From: Mesorhizobium sp.
GTDB lineage: Bacteria > Pseudomonadota > Alphaproteobacteria > Rhizobiales > Rhizobiaceae
DNA length: 64,000 bases
Assembly: GCA_004020315.1 (NCBI GenBank)
Contig: SAQG01000006.1
Location: 1 to 64,000 of the forward strand
Direction of reading: 5' to 3'
The first letter of the stretch is position 1; each line of letters begins with the position of its first letter. Shown here piece by piece: positions 35,798-45,441 of the stretch. The notes beneath the pieces are model-generated. The model did no database searches, was not told the origin of the DNA, and saw only the letters and a list, made by a program, of their open reading frames with translations. A program made the position numbers and the translations under genes.

Positions 35798-37468
35798 TCA
35801 GCCCGCCGTCTTTGTTTGCCAGGCCTTCAGCGCCTCGTCGAACACCTTCTCGCCGGGAATGCCCTTTTCCATGGTGAGCAGCGCCCGCCGTCCGGTCTTG
35901 TAAACGACCGGCACGTCGATCCAGTTCTGGCCCCGGAGCAGGGTCAGATTGGCGTCTTCGTCCGCCTTGGTGTCGTTGAGAGCGACCAGGAAGAAGCCGT
36001 CGGCGATCTTGGCCGGGATGCCGATCAGCGGGCTGCCGGCATCCTGTTCAGAGCCCTTCATGGCGACGCGCAGGATGTTGTCGACGCCGCCGCCTTCGAA
36101 ACCATCGGGTGTCAGGAAAATCATCTCGATGATGTGGCTGGCAGGCAGCGTTTGGTCGGTGTTGCGGCGAATGGTCATGCGCAACTGCACGTCCTTACCC
36201 GGAATGCTCGCTTCGGCGCGGATTGCCGGCTCGGGCGGCAGATTGCCGCCGGGCGATTCCTGTACAAGCGACCAGACGATGCTGCCGGGCTCGGCCGAGC
36301 CTTGGGCGGTGCTGGTACGCTCCTCGTAGAAGATTGCCTTTTGGCCGACCGCCAGCGCGGTTTCCGCAGGCACGGCTGTCGCGGTACCTGGGGCCGGCGC
36401 GGCCGGAGCGGCTGCGCTATCGGCCGGCGCCGCCGGCGCCGGCGTTGCTCCATCGGCAGACGGTGTTGCCGGGGCAGCGCCCGGTGTGGCGGGCGCATTC
36501 GTGGCTGGCGTAGCGCCGGTCGGCGCTGCAGGCGCAGGTTCGGCCGGCGGCGGCGTGGTCAGTGCTGCGACGGATTCGCCCTCTCCGATGCCGCTTTGTC
36601 CTGAAGCGGGGCCGGGATCGACCTCACCGCCCTCCGGTGTCAGCCGCTGGGTGAACTTTGTGCCCTCGGCATCCGTTGGAGCCGCTGCGGCCGGGGGCCT
36701 TGCCGCGGCATCGGTAACCGGCTCGGCCGGGGTTGGCTTCACCAGCGGTTCTATGGTTGCGACCGTCGTGCTGTTGAGACCCAGCATGTTGCTGAACGCG
36801 TCCTTGTTCAGCCAGATGCCGTAGCCGCCGCCGGCGACGACGAGCAAAGCGACGACAGCGGCGATCAGCCCGCCATAGCTGCGCCTGCGCTCGGCAGGAC
36901 GCAGACGCGGAAAGGTGTCCGGCGCCGGCTCCTCGTCGTTGGGGAAGACATCGTCTCTAAAGGCATAGCTCTTCTCGTCCGCCGCTGGAAGATCCGCGTC
37001 CGAAGGCACCGCATCGGTGCGCTCTGGAGGAGAAGCAACGGATGGCGGTTTTTGCCAATTCGGCGCGGCTTTGGCGGCAGGCGCCGGCTGCCATGCCGGC
37101 TCGGTCTTTGCCGGCTGCCATGCCGGCTCGGTCTTTGCCGGTTGCCATGCCGGCTCTGTCTTGGCCGGCTGCCGGACATGGCTGGGTTGGTTTTTGTTGC
37201 GGTCGATCGAGGAGAAGATGTCCTCCAGCTCCGACAGCGGATCGGATGCCGGCGCAGGCTTGGCGTACTCCCGCTCGACGCTGGCGATGGCGTCTTCCAG
37301 GGTGCGCTTATGCTGGGCAACGACCGAAGGCGCCAGCGGCGGTATGTTCTTCGCCAGCTTGTCCGCGATCGTCGAACGAGCCTTGTCATAGACCCTCGCG
37401 CGTGTCTCCGGCGTCGGATTGCCAAGGCCGTCGAGTGTCTTTTTCAGAGCACCAACAAAATCTGCCAT
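35798..37468 (-). CDS. Membrane protein of unknown function with a repeat region
   Basis: A 556-residue protein I cannot name. An N-terminal cytoplasmic helical part (MADFVGALKKTLDGLGNPTP, with conserved-looking RTLEDAIASVEREYAKP), then a 9-residue repeat (PAKTEPAWQ, three tandem copies plus partial ones, about residues 101-129), an acidic linker, one transmembrane helix (about residues 199-218, GLIAAVVALLVVAGGGYGIW), a long Ala/Pro-rich stretch and a C-terminal globular domain (GQKAIFYEERTSTAQGSAEP to the end). The C-terminal domain should face the periplasm. It lies upstream of nothing obvious; purA starts further upstream on the same strand with a 74-bp gap. Likely conserved in rhizobia. 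Confidence 0.75.
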   Translation of the reverse strand: MADFVGALKKTLDGLGNPTPETRARVYDKARSTIADKLAKNIPPLAPSVVAQHKRTLEDAIASVEREYAKPAPASDPLSELEDIFSSIDRNKNQPSHVRQPAKTEPAWQPAKTEPAWQPAKTEPAWQPAPAAKAAPNWQKPPSVASPPERTDAVPSDADLPAADEKSYAFRDDVFPNDEEPAPDTFPRLRPAERRRSYGGLIAAVVALLVVAGGGYGIWLNKDAFSNMLGLNSTTVATIEPLVKPTPAEPVTDAAARPPAAAAPTDAEGTKFTQRLTPEGGEVDPGPASGQSGIGEGESVAALTTPPPAEPAPAAPTGATPATNAPATPGAAPATPSADGATPAPAAPADSAAAPAAPAPGTATAVPAETALAVGQKAIFYEERTSTAQGSAEPGSIVWSLVQESPGGNLPPEPAIRAEASIPGKDVQLRMTIRRNTDQTLPASHIIEMIFLTPDGFEGGGVDNILRVAMKGSEQDAGSPLIGIPAKIADGFFLVALNDTKADEDANLTLLRGQNWIDVPVVYKTGRRALLTMEKGIPGEKVFDEALKAWQTKTAG

Positions 37469-37542
37469 GCTTCAGTCGACCTGCATTTCGTTTCTGGGCC
37501 GGCCCCCGCAAATCGGCCGCGATGCCCGGAATAGCTTGGAAT

Positions 37543-38841
37543 CTAGTCTTGAAACGGATCGGTCACAAGTATTGTGTCGTCCCGTTCAGGGCTGGTGGAA
37601 AGGAGCGCGACCGGAGCGCCGATCAGCTCCTCGATGTGACGGACATATTTGACTGCCTGGGCCGGCAGATCGTTCCAGCTTCTGGCGCCGGCGGTGGTGC
37701 CTTTCCAGCCCTCCAGCGTCTCGTAGACCGGTTCGACGCGCGCCTGCGCACCCTGGCTGGCAGGCAGATAATCGATCGCCTCGCCATCGAGGCGGTAGCC
37801 GGTGCAGACCTTGATCTCGTCCAGCCCGTCGAGCACGTCGAGCTTGGTAAGCGCGATGCCCTTGATGCCGTTGACGGCAACGGCCTGGCGAACCAGCACG
37901 GCATCGAACCAGCCGCAGCGGCGCTTGCGGCCGGTGACGACGCCGAACTCGTGGCCGCGCGTGCCCAGGAACTCGCCGATCTCGTTCTTCTGTTCGGTCG
38001 GGAACGGACCTTCGCCGACACGCGTCGTATAGGCCTTGGTGATGCCGAGCACATAACCGATGGCACCAGGGCCGACGCCGGATCCGGCGGCGGCTTGACC
38101 GGCGACCGTGTTGGACGAGGTGACGAACGGATAAGTACCGTGGTCGATGTCGAGCAACGTGCCTTGCGCGCCCTCGAACAGGATGCGTTCGCCGGCGCGG
38201 CGCTTGTCGTCGAGGACCTTCCAGACACGGTCCATATAGGGCAGGATCTCGTCGGCGACCGAAATCAGCTCATTTATGATTGCGTCATGCGTGACTTCGG
38301 CGTGGCCGAGCCCACGGCGCAGCGCATTGTGGTGCGTCAGCAGCCTGTCGACCTTCAAGGGCAGCGTTTCCAAATCCGCCAAATCCATCACCCTGACCGC
38401 GCGCCGGCCCACCTTATCCTCATAAGCGGGGCCGATGCCGCGACGGGTCGTGCCGATCTTCGTTCCGGAATTGGAGGCGGCGTCTTCGCGGAATCCGTCC
38501 AGTTCCCGGTGCAAGGACAGGATAAGCGCGGTGTTTTCGGCTATTTTCAGGCGCTCCGGCGTCACCTCGACGCCTTGCGCCTTCAATTTCGCCACTTCCG
38601 CAACGAAGGCGTGCGGATCGAAGACGACGCCATTGCCGATGATGGACAGCTTGCCTTGCCGCACCACGCCGGACGGCAGCAGCGACAGCTTGTAGACCTT
38701 GCCATCGACAACCAGCGTATGGCCGGCATTGTGGCCGCCCTGGAAGCGCACGACGACATCGGCGCGTTCCGACAGCCAGTCAACGATCTTGCCTTTGCCC
38801 TCGTCGCCCCATTGCGAGCCGACGACCACCACATTGGCCAT
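37543..38841 (-). CDS. purA: Adenylosuccinate synthetase
   Basis: A 432-residue enzyme. It begins [20 protein letters not shown] (GTP/IMP site with catalytic Asp), then [42 protein letters not shown] and near the end [20 protein letters not shown]. It joins IMP and aspartate to adenylosuccinate using GTP, the first committed step to AMP. Length matches the family. It is not clustered with other purine genes. Confidence 0.95.
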   Translation of the reverse strand: MANVVVVGSQWGDEGKGKIVDWLSERADVVVRFQGGHNAGHTLVVDGKVYKLSLLPSGVVRQGKLSIIGNGVVFDPHAFVAEVAKLKAQGVEVTPERLKIAENTALILSLHRELDGFREDAASNSGTKIGTTRRGIGPAYEDKVGRRAVRVMDLADLETLPLKVDRLLTHHNALRRGLGHAEVTHDAIINELISVADEILPYMDRVWKVLDDKRRAGERILFEGAQGTLLDIDHGTYPFVTSSNTVAGQAAAGSGVGPGAIGYVLGITKAYTTRVGEGPFPTEQKNEIGEFLGTRGHEFGVVTGRKRRCGWFDAVLVRQAVAVNGIKGIALTKLDVLDGLDEIKVCTGYRLDGEAIDYLPASQGAQARVEPVYETLEGWKGTTAGARSWNDLPAQAVKYVRHIEELIGAPVALLSTSPERDDTILVTDPFQD

Positions 38842-38904
38842 GTTTCTTTTCCCTTGAGGCGCCGCTCCGAGCGGCTGAAATGGTTCGAAACGACAGGCTT
38901 CTAT

Positions 38905-39007
38905 CGCATCGGCTCGAAAATCGGAATCGATTTTCGGAAAGCACGATGCGAACGTTCAAAGCCTTGAGACGCGTACTTTGTGCGTCCAAGTGGACGTACA
39001 TCGCTCT
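38905..39007. repeat. Intergenic palindromic repeat, family A (long form)
   Basis: A 103-bp copy of the element at 22092-22194: CGCATCGG, CGAAAATCGG, CGATTTTCGGAAAG, CGATGCG (38944-38950), GTACTTTGTGCGTCC, TCGCTCT. It fills much of the gap between the purA start and the DMT transporter gene. Confidence 0.8.
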
Positions 39008-39161
39008 ATAGCGTCAAGACCCGGCGAGCGCGACCATTCTTTGCCGCCGAAAGCGCCCCCAGGCACAACAATTTTCGCCTTTGACATCATTTACTTGGGC
39101 GAACCACCACAATAGGTCGGCAAAGACCCTTCGCCTGCCCTCCTGGCTGGACATTTTCGCG

Positions 39162-40052
39162 ATGCATCGAACCGCCTATCTGTTCCTGCTGTTCACCACC
39201 TTGCTGTGGGGCGGCAACTCCGTGGCCGGCAAGCTGGCAGTCGACCACATTTCGCCGATGACGCTGGTCTTCCTGCGCTGGGTTCTGGCCGTTCTGATCA
39301 TGCTGCCGATCGGCTGGCGAACGCTGCGCGAGGACTGGCCGGTAGTGCGCAAGCACTGGTTGCTGCTTGGCGGGCTCGGCGCTTGCGGCTTCACCTTCTT
39401 CAACGCGATCTTCTACACGGCGCTCAACTACACGACGGCGATCAACGTCTCGATCGAGCAGGCGGCGATACCGATTGTGATCATCCTCGCCAATTTCGTG
39501 CTGTTTCGCCTGCGTGTGAACCGGGTGCAGATCGCCGGCGTCGTGCTGACGATCATCGGTGTCGCCCTGACCGCCAGCCATGGCGATCTGCGCCAGCTTC
39601 TCAAGCTGGATCTCAACTTCGGCGACGCCATCATGCTGATCGCGGTGCTTTGCTACAGCTTCTACTCGGTCGGGCTGCGGCTGAAGCCGGCCATACGCTG
39701 GCAAAGCCTGATGCTGGCGCTGTCGATTGCCGCACTAGTCACCTCGCTGCCTTTCTTCCTATGGGAGGTGGCTGCAGGCAAGGTCATCGTCCCCGATGCG
39801 CGCGGCTGGGCGATAGCGTTCTACACCGCGATCGGCGCCTCAGTCGTCTCGCAAATCTTTTATATCAGGGGCAACGAACTGATCGGCGCCAACCGGGCCG
39901 GCCTGTTCATCAACCTGGTGCCGATCTTCGGCACGCTGCTGTCGGTGCTGATCGTCGGTGAGACATTCCAGCTCTATCAGGGGCTGGCCCTCGTGCTGGT
40001 GCTTGGCGGCATCAGCCTCGCCGAATACAGCGGAAGGAAGATGGCGATTTAG
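39162..40052 (+). CDS. DMT superfamily (EamA) permease
   Basis: A 296-residue membrane protein with about ten helices in two EamA repeats. The first begins AYLFLLFTTLLWGGNSVAGK with AVDHISPMTLVFLRW; the second has GDAIMLIAVLCYSFYSVGLR and ends with LALVLVLGGISLAEYSGRK. Such proteins export or import small metabolites; the substrate cannot be read. The start at 39162 is the first ATG giving a standard N-terminus, though no good ribosome binding site precedes it, so the start is uncertain. Confidence 0.85.
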   Translation: MHRTAYLFLLFTTLLWGGNSVAGKLAVDHISPMTLVFLRWVLAVLIMLPIGWRTLREDWPVVRKHWLLLGGLGACGFTFFNAIFYTALNYTTAINVSIEQAAIPIVIILANFVLFRLRVNRVQIAGVVLTIIGVALTASHGDLRQLLKLDLNFGDAIMLIAVLCYSFYSVGLRLKPAIRWQSLMLALSIAALVTSLPFFLWEVAAGKVIVPDARGWAIAFYTAIGASVVSQIFYIRGNELIGANRAGLFINLVPIFGTLLSVLIVGETFQLYQGLALVLVLGGISLAEYSGRKMAI

Positions 40053-40118
40053 CCGGCAAATATTCGAGGCCGAATGGCTATGGTGCAATCCGGAGGCTGA
40101 CAGCCATGATTATCGAAA

Positions 40119-40148
40119 CGCCCCGTGTGCTTATTAGCACGCGGGGCG
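40119..40148 (-). terminator. Terminator hairpin of serA
   Basis: Stem of 13 pairs (CGCCCCGTGTGCT with AGCACGCGGGGCG, one G-T pair) around TATT, 12 bp after the serA stop. The minus-strand side continues with a short T run (GTTTCG). Confidence 0.75.
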
Positions 40149-40160
40149 CGCGGACATGAT

Positions 40161-41759
40161 TCAGGCGCCGCCGACATCGAAATGCAGCCGCTTGGCGGAG
40201 TCGATCGACTTGTGCGCCCGCACCTGTTCCAGCACGTTTTCGGGGAACGGCGCATCCAGATAGAGCAGCGCAATCGCATCGCCGCCAGGCCGGTTGCGGC
40301 CGAGCTGGAAGTTGGCGATGTTGACGCCGTTCTCGCCGCAGACCGTGCCGAGCAGACCGATGATGCCGGGCGCATCGGCATTCGTCGTGTAGAGCATGTG
40401 CTGGCCGACCTCGGCGTCAAGGTTGATGCCTTTGATCTGGATGAAGCGCGGCTTGCCGTCCGAGAAGCAGGTGCCGGCGATCGAACGCGTCTTATGCTCG
40501 GTCTTGACCGTCAGCTTGATATAGCCGTCGAACACACCGGATTTGTCGCGCTTGACCTCGGCAACGATGATGCCGCGCTCCTTAACCATGATCGGCGCCG
40601 ACACCATGTTGACATCGGAGACCTGCGGCCGGATCAGCCCGGCAAGAGTGGCGCTGATCAGGGCGCGCGTGTTCATCGTCGCGGTCGAGCCGTCGAACAG
40701 TATCTCGACCTCCTTGATCGGATCCTCGGTGACCTGGCCGACAAAGGCGCCGAGCACTTCTGCCAGCTTGACGAAAGGCTTCAGCCGCGGCGCTTCCTCG
40801 GCGGTGATCGACGGCATGTTGATGGCGTTGGAAACGGCGCCCTTGATCAGATAGTCGGCCATCTGTTCGGCGACCTGCAGGGCGACATTCTCCTGCGCCT
40901 CCATCGTCGACGCACCGAGATGCGGCGTCGCCACCACATTCTCCATGCCGAACAGCTCACTTTTCTCCGCCGGTTCAACCTCGAACACGTCGATGCCAGC
41001 GCCCGCCACCTTGCCGCTTTTCAACGCCGCGATCAGGTCGGCCTCGACGATCAGCCCGCCACGGGCGCAGTTGATGATGCGCACGCCGGTCTTCATTTTG
41101 GCGATCGCCGCGGCGTCGATGATGTTGCGCGTCTTGTCGGTCAGCGGCGTGTGCAGGGTGATGAAATCGGCGCGGGCGAACAGCTCGTCGAGTTCGACCT
41201 TCTCGACGCCGAGCTCCTCGGCGCGGCTGTCCGACAGGAACGGGTCGAAGGCGATGACATGCATCTTCAGGCCGACGCCGCGCGTGGCGACGATCGAGCC
41301 GATATTGCCGCAGCCGATGATGCCCAGCGTCTTGCCGGTGATCTCGGTGCCCATGAAGCGGTTCTTTTCCCACTTGCCGGCATGGGTCGAGGCATTGGCT
41401 TCCGGTATCTGGCGGGCCAGCGCGAAGATCATGGCGACGGCATGCTCGGCGGTGGTGATCGAATTGCCGAAGGGCGTGTTCATCACGATGATGCCCTTGC
41501 GGCTCGCCGCCGGGATGTCGACATTGTCGACGCCGATGCCGGCGCGGCCGACGACCTTCAATTTGGTGGCAGCGTTGATCAGCTTCTCCGTGACTTTGGT
41601 CGCCGAGCGGATGGCGAGGCCGTCATATTGGCCGATCACTTCGAGCAGCTTTTCCTTGTCCTTGCCGAGATCGGGCAGGTAGTCGACGTCAATGCCGCGA
41701 TCCCTGAAGATCTGCACGGCGGTGGTGGAGAGTTTGTCTGAGACGAGAACGCGGGGCAT
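40161..41759 (-). CDS. serA: D-3-phosphoglycerate dehydrogenase
   Basis: A 532-residue long-form (type 1) enzyme: catalytic and NAD domains with GKTLGIIGCGNIGSIVATRG, catalytic Arg in NCARGGLIVE, Glu in VEPAEKS and His in TPHLGAST; then the allosteric substrate-binding domain and a C-terminal ACT domain (DAPGIIGLLGTVCGENGVNI). It makes 3-phosphohydroxypyruvate, the first step of serine synthesis. The start MPRVLVSDKL was chosen because the longer open frame upstream runs through the repeat and antisense-like shadow of serC. It follows serC in the same direction. Confidence 0.95.
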   Translation of the reverse strand: MPRVLVSDKLSTTAVQIFRDRGIDVDYLPDLGKDKEKLLEVIGQYDGLAIRSATKVTEKLINAATKLKVVGRAGIGVDNVDIPAASRKGIIVMNTPFGNSITTAEHAVAMIFALARQIPEANASTHAGKWEKNRFMGTEITGKTLGIIGCGNIGSIVATRGVGLKMHVIAFDPFLSDSRAEELGVEKVELDELFARADFITLHTPLTDKTRNIIDAAAIAKMKTGVRIINCARGGLIVEADLIAALKSGKVAGAGIDVFEVEPAEKSELFGMENVVATPHLGASTMEAQENVALQVAEQMADYLIKGAVSNAINMPSITAEEAPRLKPFVKLAEVLGAFVGQVTEDPIKEVEILFDGSTATMNTRALISATLAGLIRPQVSDVNMVSAPIMVKERGIIVAEVKRDKSGVFDGYIKLTVKTEHKTRSIAGTCFSDGKPRFIQIKGINLDAEVGQHMLYTTNADAPGIIGLLGTVCGENGVNIANFQLGRNRPGGDAIALLYLDAPFPENVLEQVRAHKSIDSAKRLHFDVGGA

Positions 41760-41781
41760 TGGCTTGATCCTTTGCGATTGG

Positions 41782-41941
41782 CACCCCTCCCCCTTGAGGG
41801 GAGGGTCGGCGCGAAGCGCCGGGGTGGGGTCGTTGCGGCCGGTCGCGGCCGAATCTTTTCTTTTCTGGATGGCGGACCGTTGAGTTGGTGGAGGCAACCC
41901 ACCCGGCCCTCCGGGCCACCCTCCCCTCGAGGGGGAGGGAT
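41782..41941. repeat. Inverted pair of rhizobial palindromic repeats between serC and serA
   Basis: Left unit at 41782-41832 (CACCCCTCCCCCTTGAGGGG, then GGCGCGAAGCGCCGGGGTGG) and an inverted right unit at 41896-41941 (CCACCCGGCCCTCCGGGCC, then CCCTCCCCTCGAGGGGGAGG). Same family as the pair inside the helicase gene at 20941-21091. A partial unit (CCCCTCGTTGGGGAGGGGTG) also lies at about 43142. Confidence 0.85.
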
Positions 41942-43116
41942 CAAGCGGCCGCCTTGAGCGACGCCTTCTGCTGGGCAAAGGCCCAGTCGAGCCACGGCAG
42001 CAGCGCTTCGAGGTCGGAAGTCTCGACCGTCGCCCCGCACCAGATGCGCAGGCCGGGCGGCGCATCGCGATAGGCGCCGATATCGTAGGCGACGCCCTCC
42101 TTGTCGAGCGTCGAGACGATGCCCTTGGCGAACGCCGTTTGTCCGTCGGCATCGAGGCCGGCGACATCCGGATCGGTGAAGGAAAGACAGACGGAGGTAT
42201 TCGATCGCGTCGCCGGATCGGTGGCCAGATGGGCGAGCCACGCGGATTTGTCGACGAAACCGTCGATAACGGCGGCATTGGCGTCGGCACGGGCGATCAG
42301 CGCATCGAGCCCACCGATCGACTTCGCCCAACGCAGCGCGTCGAGATAATCCTCGACGCACAGCATCGATGGGGTGTTGATGGTCTCGCCCCTGAAGATG
42401 CCTTCGATGAGCTTGCCGCCCGAGGTGAGACGAAAGATCTTCGGCAGCGGCCAGGCAGGCTTATAGCTTTCCAGCCGCTCGACGGCGCGCGGGCTGAGGA
42501 TCAGCATGCCATGCGCACCTTCGCCGCCCAGAACTTTCTGCCAGGAGAAGGTGACGACATCGAGCTTTTGGAAATCGAGCTTTTGCGCAAAGGCCGCCGA
42601 GGTCGCATCGCAGATGGTCAGGCCTTTGCGGCCGGCCGGGATGAAATCGCCGTTCGGCACACGCACGCCTGATGTCGTGCCGTTCCAGGTGAAGACCACA
42701 TCGCGGTCGAAGTCGATTTTCGTCAGATCCGGCAGCACGCCGTAACCGGCTTCGATCCTGCGCACGTCGGCAAGCTTCAGCTGCTTGACCACGTCGGTGA
42801 CCCAGCCGGAACCGAAACTCTCCCAGGCGACCATGTCGACGCCGCGTTCGCCGAGCAGCGACCACAGCGCCATCTCGACCGCACCGGTGTCCGACGCGGG
42901 CACGATGCCGATGCGGTAATCTGCGGGAACCTGGAGGACCTCTCGCGTCAGCGAGATCGCTTGTTCGAGCTTGGTCTTGCCGATTTTGGCGCGGTGCGAG
43001 CGTCCGAGCGCGGCATTTGTCAGCGCCTCGACCGACCAGCCGGGACGTTTTGCACAGGGACCTGAGGAAAAATTGGGATTTGCCGGACGGAGTCCGGGCT
43101 TCGTATGCGTGGTCAT
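41941..43116 (-). CDS. serC: Phosphoserine aminotransferase
   Basis: A 391-residue PLP enzyme of the alphaproteobacterial SerC type. It begins with [22 protein letters not shown]; the PLP lysine lies in [20 protein letters not shown]. It converts 3-phosphohydroxypyruvate to phosphoserine. It is directly upstream of serA in the same direction with a 181-bp gap filled by repeats, so the two steps of serine synthesis are encoded together. Stop overlaps the end of the repeat unit. Confidence 0.94.
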   Translation of the reverse strand: MTTHTKPGLRPANPNFSSGPCAKRPGWSVEALTNAALGRSHRAKIGKTKLEQAISLTREVLQVPADYRIGIVPASDTGAVEMALWSLLGERGVDMVAWESFGSGWVTDVVKQLKLADVRRIEAGYGVLPDLTKIDFDRDVVFTWNGTTSGVRVPNGDFIPAGRKGLTICDATSAAFAQKLDFQKLDVVTFSWQKVLGGEGAHGMLILSPRAVERLESYKPAWPLPKIFRLTSGGKLIEGIFRGETINTPSMLCVEDYLDALRWAKSIGGLDALIARADANAAVIDGFVDKSAWLAHLATDPATRSNTSVCLSFTDPDVAGLDADGQTAFAKGIVSTLDKEGVAYDIGAYRDAPPGLRIWCGATVETSDLEALLPWLDWAFAQQKASLKAAA

Positions 43117-43268
43117 CGTGGTCTATCCTTCCAGATAGTGGCCCCTCGTTGGGGAGGGGTGGCCCACGGACGGCGATATGCGTTCAGGCGTCAGGCGTCA
43201 AGGGGAAAGTTTTTGTCGCTGGCAGGATACTGATTGCATGCGGCGAAAACCCCATGGCTAGAATCGCA

Positions 43269-43294
43269 AACGGCGGATTCTTAAATCCGCCGTT
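43269..43294 (-). terminator. Terminator of the first outer-membrane protein gene
   Basis: AACGGCGGAT and ATCCGCCGTT form a 10-bp perfect stem around TCTTAA, 25 bp past the stop of the minus-strand gene. The T run on the minus strand is short. Confidence 0.65.
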
Positions 43295-43319
43295 CAAATT
43301 CTTCGGGCTTTCGCCATGC

Positions 43320-44180
43320 TTACCAGAGATCGTAACGCAGCCCGACCTTGACTGTCTGGTAGTCTATGCCTTCTTGGATGTTGAAAGCTCCATCGTCATA
43401 GGCGACGTATTTTGCGTTGGGCACGGCGAAATATTCGTAGCCGAGGTCGACCGAGACATTCTTGGTCACCCGGTAGGAAAGGCCTGCGCCGATCGAGTAA
43501 GCGAGGTTGAATTTGGCTTCCGACTCGGTCGAGCCCTCGTATCCCGCAGGGTCATCGCAAATGAAGCCGCCGGTTCCGGAGGAGTTTGGGGGCACCTCGA
43601 CGCAATCGCGCGCGCCGATGCTCTTGTAGTATTTGTTATAGGCGACGCCGAGGCCGCCGCCAATATACGGAGTTATCCCAACATACGTGCCGAGATCTAC
43701 ATAGCCGTTGGCCATGACGCTATAGCCCTTGTTGGAGGCATTGTTGGAGCGATCGCACGCCTGTGTTGCCGGTACGGAATTGATGTTCCCGAAGAAGTCG
43801 GCTTCGAGTGTCGAGCCGTCGCAAGTGGCTGCCAGCCTCTGATGCTCCCCGAATTTGTCGGTCGGGAGAATCCCACCGTTCAGTTCGACTCTAAGATAGT
43901 CATTGACGTGATACCCCATACCGATGCTGCCTGTGAAAAGGCTGCTCTCCTCGGTGAAACTGTCAAGCGGGCCAGTTACCGTTTCCTTATGTTCGAACGG
44001 ATGGCTTAACGCATAGCCGACATCGCCGCGCAGGTACCATCCTGAACCGACTTCGACCGGCACGTAGTCCGGCGCCTGGTCGACATAGATCGGCGGATCG
44101 TAGTCGGCACCAAGTGCCTGCGACAGCGGCGTCAGGGCGATTGCTGCAAGCGCCAGCGCTATACGCGATTTGACTGTCAT
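43320..44180 (-). CDS. Outer-membrane beta-barrel protein (Omp25/31-like)
   Basis: A 286-residue protein with a Sec signal (RIALALAAIALTPLSQALGA). The mature part begins with a Pro/Tyr-rich stretch and GSGWYLRGDVGYALSH, then alternating beta strands (YLRVELNGGILP, NGYVDLGTYVGITPYIGGGL), and ends with an aromatic residue (VGLRYDLW), all marks of small rhizobial/Brucella outer-membrane barrels. The start at 44180 has GGGAG upstream. A paralog is encoded 190 bp upstream (44371-45216). A function as a porin or surface antigen is likely. Confidence 0.85.
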   Translation of the reverse strand: MTVKSRIALALAAIALTPLSQALGADYDPPIYVDQAPDYVPVEVGSGWYLRGDVGYALSHPFEHKETVTGPLDSFTEESSLFTGSIGMGYHVNDYLRVELNGGILPTDKFGEHQRLAATCDGSTLEADFFGNINSVPATQACDRSNNASNKGYSVMANGYVDLGTYVGITPYIGGGLGVAYNKYYKSIGARDCVEVPPNSSGTGGFICDDPAGYEGSTESEAKFNLAYSIGAGLSYRVTKNVSVDLGYEYFAVPNAKYVAYDDGAFNIQEGIDYQTVKVGLRYDLW

Positions 44181-44321
44181 GATCCCGACTCCCGAAGGTG
44201 GCGCCATTCGCGATCGCGAGCGCCGTTTCAGGAAGCATTGTTAACCATAGTGGTTAAGTGGCGGTTAAGGATAACAAGGGGTTAGGGAATTGATTTTGAT
44301 GCGCTTTCCCGACACAAACGG

Positions 44322-44348
44322 AAACCGCCCAGCGAAAGCCGGGCGGTC
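44322..44348 (-). terminator. Terminator of the second outer-membrane protein gene
   Basis: ACCGCCC-AGC and GCC-GGGCGGT pair around GAAA (minus strand: stem, then TTTCCGTTTG), 23 bp after the stop. Confidence 0.75.
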
Positions 44349-44370
44349 CGCAAACCTGCTCTCGATGCGA

Positions 44371-45216
44371 TTACTTGGTGTAAACCGGTTCGGGTTCGTA
44401 GGCGATCGGCTCCGGCTGGGCGCAGTCCGAGTTGCCGAACTGATAGCGCAGGCCGCCGCGCACTTCGTGCACATTGATGCCTTCATCATAGCCGGGACCG
44501 ACATTGCTGTCTGAAGCGTAGTCGAACATCTTGCCGCCTTCGATATGGCTGAAGCGGTAGCCGAGATCGAGCTTGACGCGATCAGTCAGGCAGTAGGATG
44601 CGCCCGCCATGGCAGCATAGGCAAAACGCCAGTCCTTGCCGCCATGATGCTCGAAGTCGCCGTCGATATCGCTGTTGTGCAGCGTGTCCCACTTGACCCA
44701 GGCGCCGCCGATACCGGCCCCGACATAAGGCGTGATGCCGTGCCAGGTGCCGATATCGACATAGGCATTGGCCAAGAGCAGAAGCGCCGAATAGGACGAG
44801 GTGTCGGTCGAAGTGCAGGGCGTTTGATTAATGCCGCAGAAGCCGCTGGTCGAGCCGCGGAAATCGGATTTGCTCATCCAGTCCAGAGTGAGATCGGTGC
44901 GAAAATGCTGGTTGATCTGGTAACCGACGCCGGCGCCGGCCGAGAAGGCGCCCTCCAGTTTGCCGCTGTCGAAGCTGCCGGGATTCTGCGGCGGGGCCGC
45001 GCTATAAGTGATGTAGTCGCCGCCGCGGAACTTCGACCAGTGATAGTCGATGTCACCGCGAATGTACCAGCCGCCATATTCGACCGGCTGCTCGTAGACG
45101 GGCGGCGGCGGGGCCGGCTCGACCACAGGCGGCTCGACGAAGTCGGCAGCGAACACTGGTCCGGCCACGCAAGCGAGCAGCGCGGCAAAGAGGACCATTC
45201 TTGCTGTATTGAACAT
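44371..45216 (-). CDS. Outer-membrane beta-barrel protein, paralog
   Basis: A 281-residue protein: Sec signal (MVLFAALLACVAGPVFA), a Pro-rich start (VEPAPPPPVYEQPVEYGG), then WYIRGDIDYHWSKFRGGDYI and beta strands such as NAYVDIGTWHGITPYVGAGI (compare NGYVDLGTYVGITPYIGGGL in the neighbour). The terminal strand VRGGLRYQF is followed by an extra hydrophilic tail (about 20 residues). Start ATG at 45216 has AGGGG upstream; an in-frame GTG at 45225 is less likely. The two genes probably arose by duplication. Confidence 0.85.
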   Translation of the reverse strand: MFNTARMVLFAALLACVAGPVFAADFVEPPVVEPAPPPPVYEQPVEYGGWYIRGDIDYHWSKFRGGDYITYSAAPPQNPGSFDSGKLEGAFSAGAGVGYQINQHFRTDLTLDWMSKSDFRGSTSGFCGINQTPCTSTDTSSYSALLLLANAYVDIGTWHGITPYVGAGIGGAWVKWDTLHNSDIDGDFEHHGGKDWRFAYAAMAGASYCLTDRVKLDLGYRFSHIEGGKMFDYASDSNVGPGYDEGINVHEVRGGLRYQFGNSDCAQPEPIAYEPEPVYTK

Positions 45217-45391
45217 GCTTGTCACCCCTGAGAACCCTCGGCACAGCGAACGCGTCCGAATCTGATTGGCTTCAGTCGTGGATAATGAATTGGAAAAGTT
45301 AAAAGGCGTTTAACCGTATCCCTTAACCATGAACCTCTAAATCTTTCATGATTTTCGCATCATCTCTGCGGAGAATTGGCGTGCAACCCAA

Positions 45392-45420
45392 CAAAAAGCC
45401 CGCCGGAAGGCGGGCTTTTC
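45392..45420 (-). terminator. Terminator of glmM (bidirectional)
   Basis: AAAAGCCCGCC and GGCGGGCTTTT form a stem around GGAA, 22 bp after the glmM stop, with T runs on both strands. Confidence 0.92.
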
Positions 45421-45441
45421 AAGCTGGCAAAAGCTGCGGGA

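Noticed and set aside
37042..38967. 641-codon plus-strand frame antisense to purA and the unknown membrane protein
   Set aside because: The composition is that of reverse-complement coding, and it overlaps the well-supported purA gene.
41760..42290. N-terminal extension of serA through the repeat and into serC
   Set aside because: The extension is another frame of serC plus the repeat; SerA proteins start at MPRVLVSDKL-like sequence.
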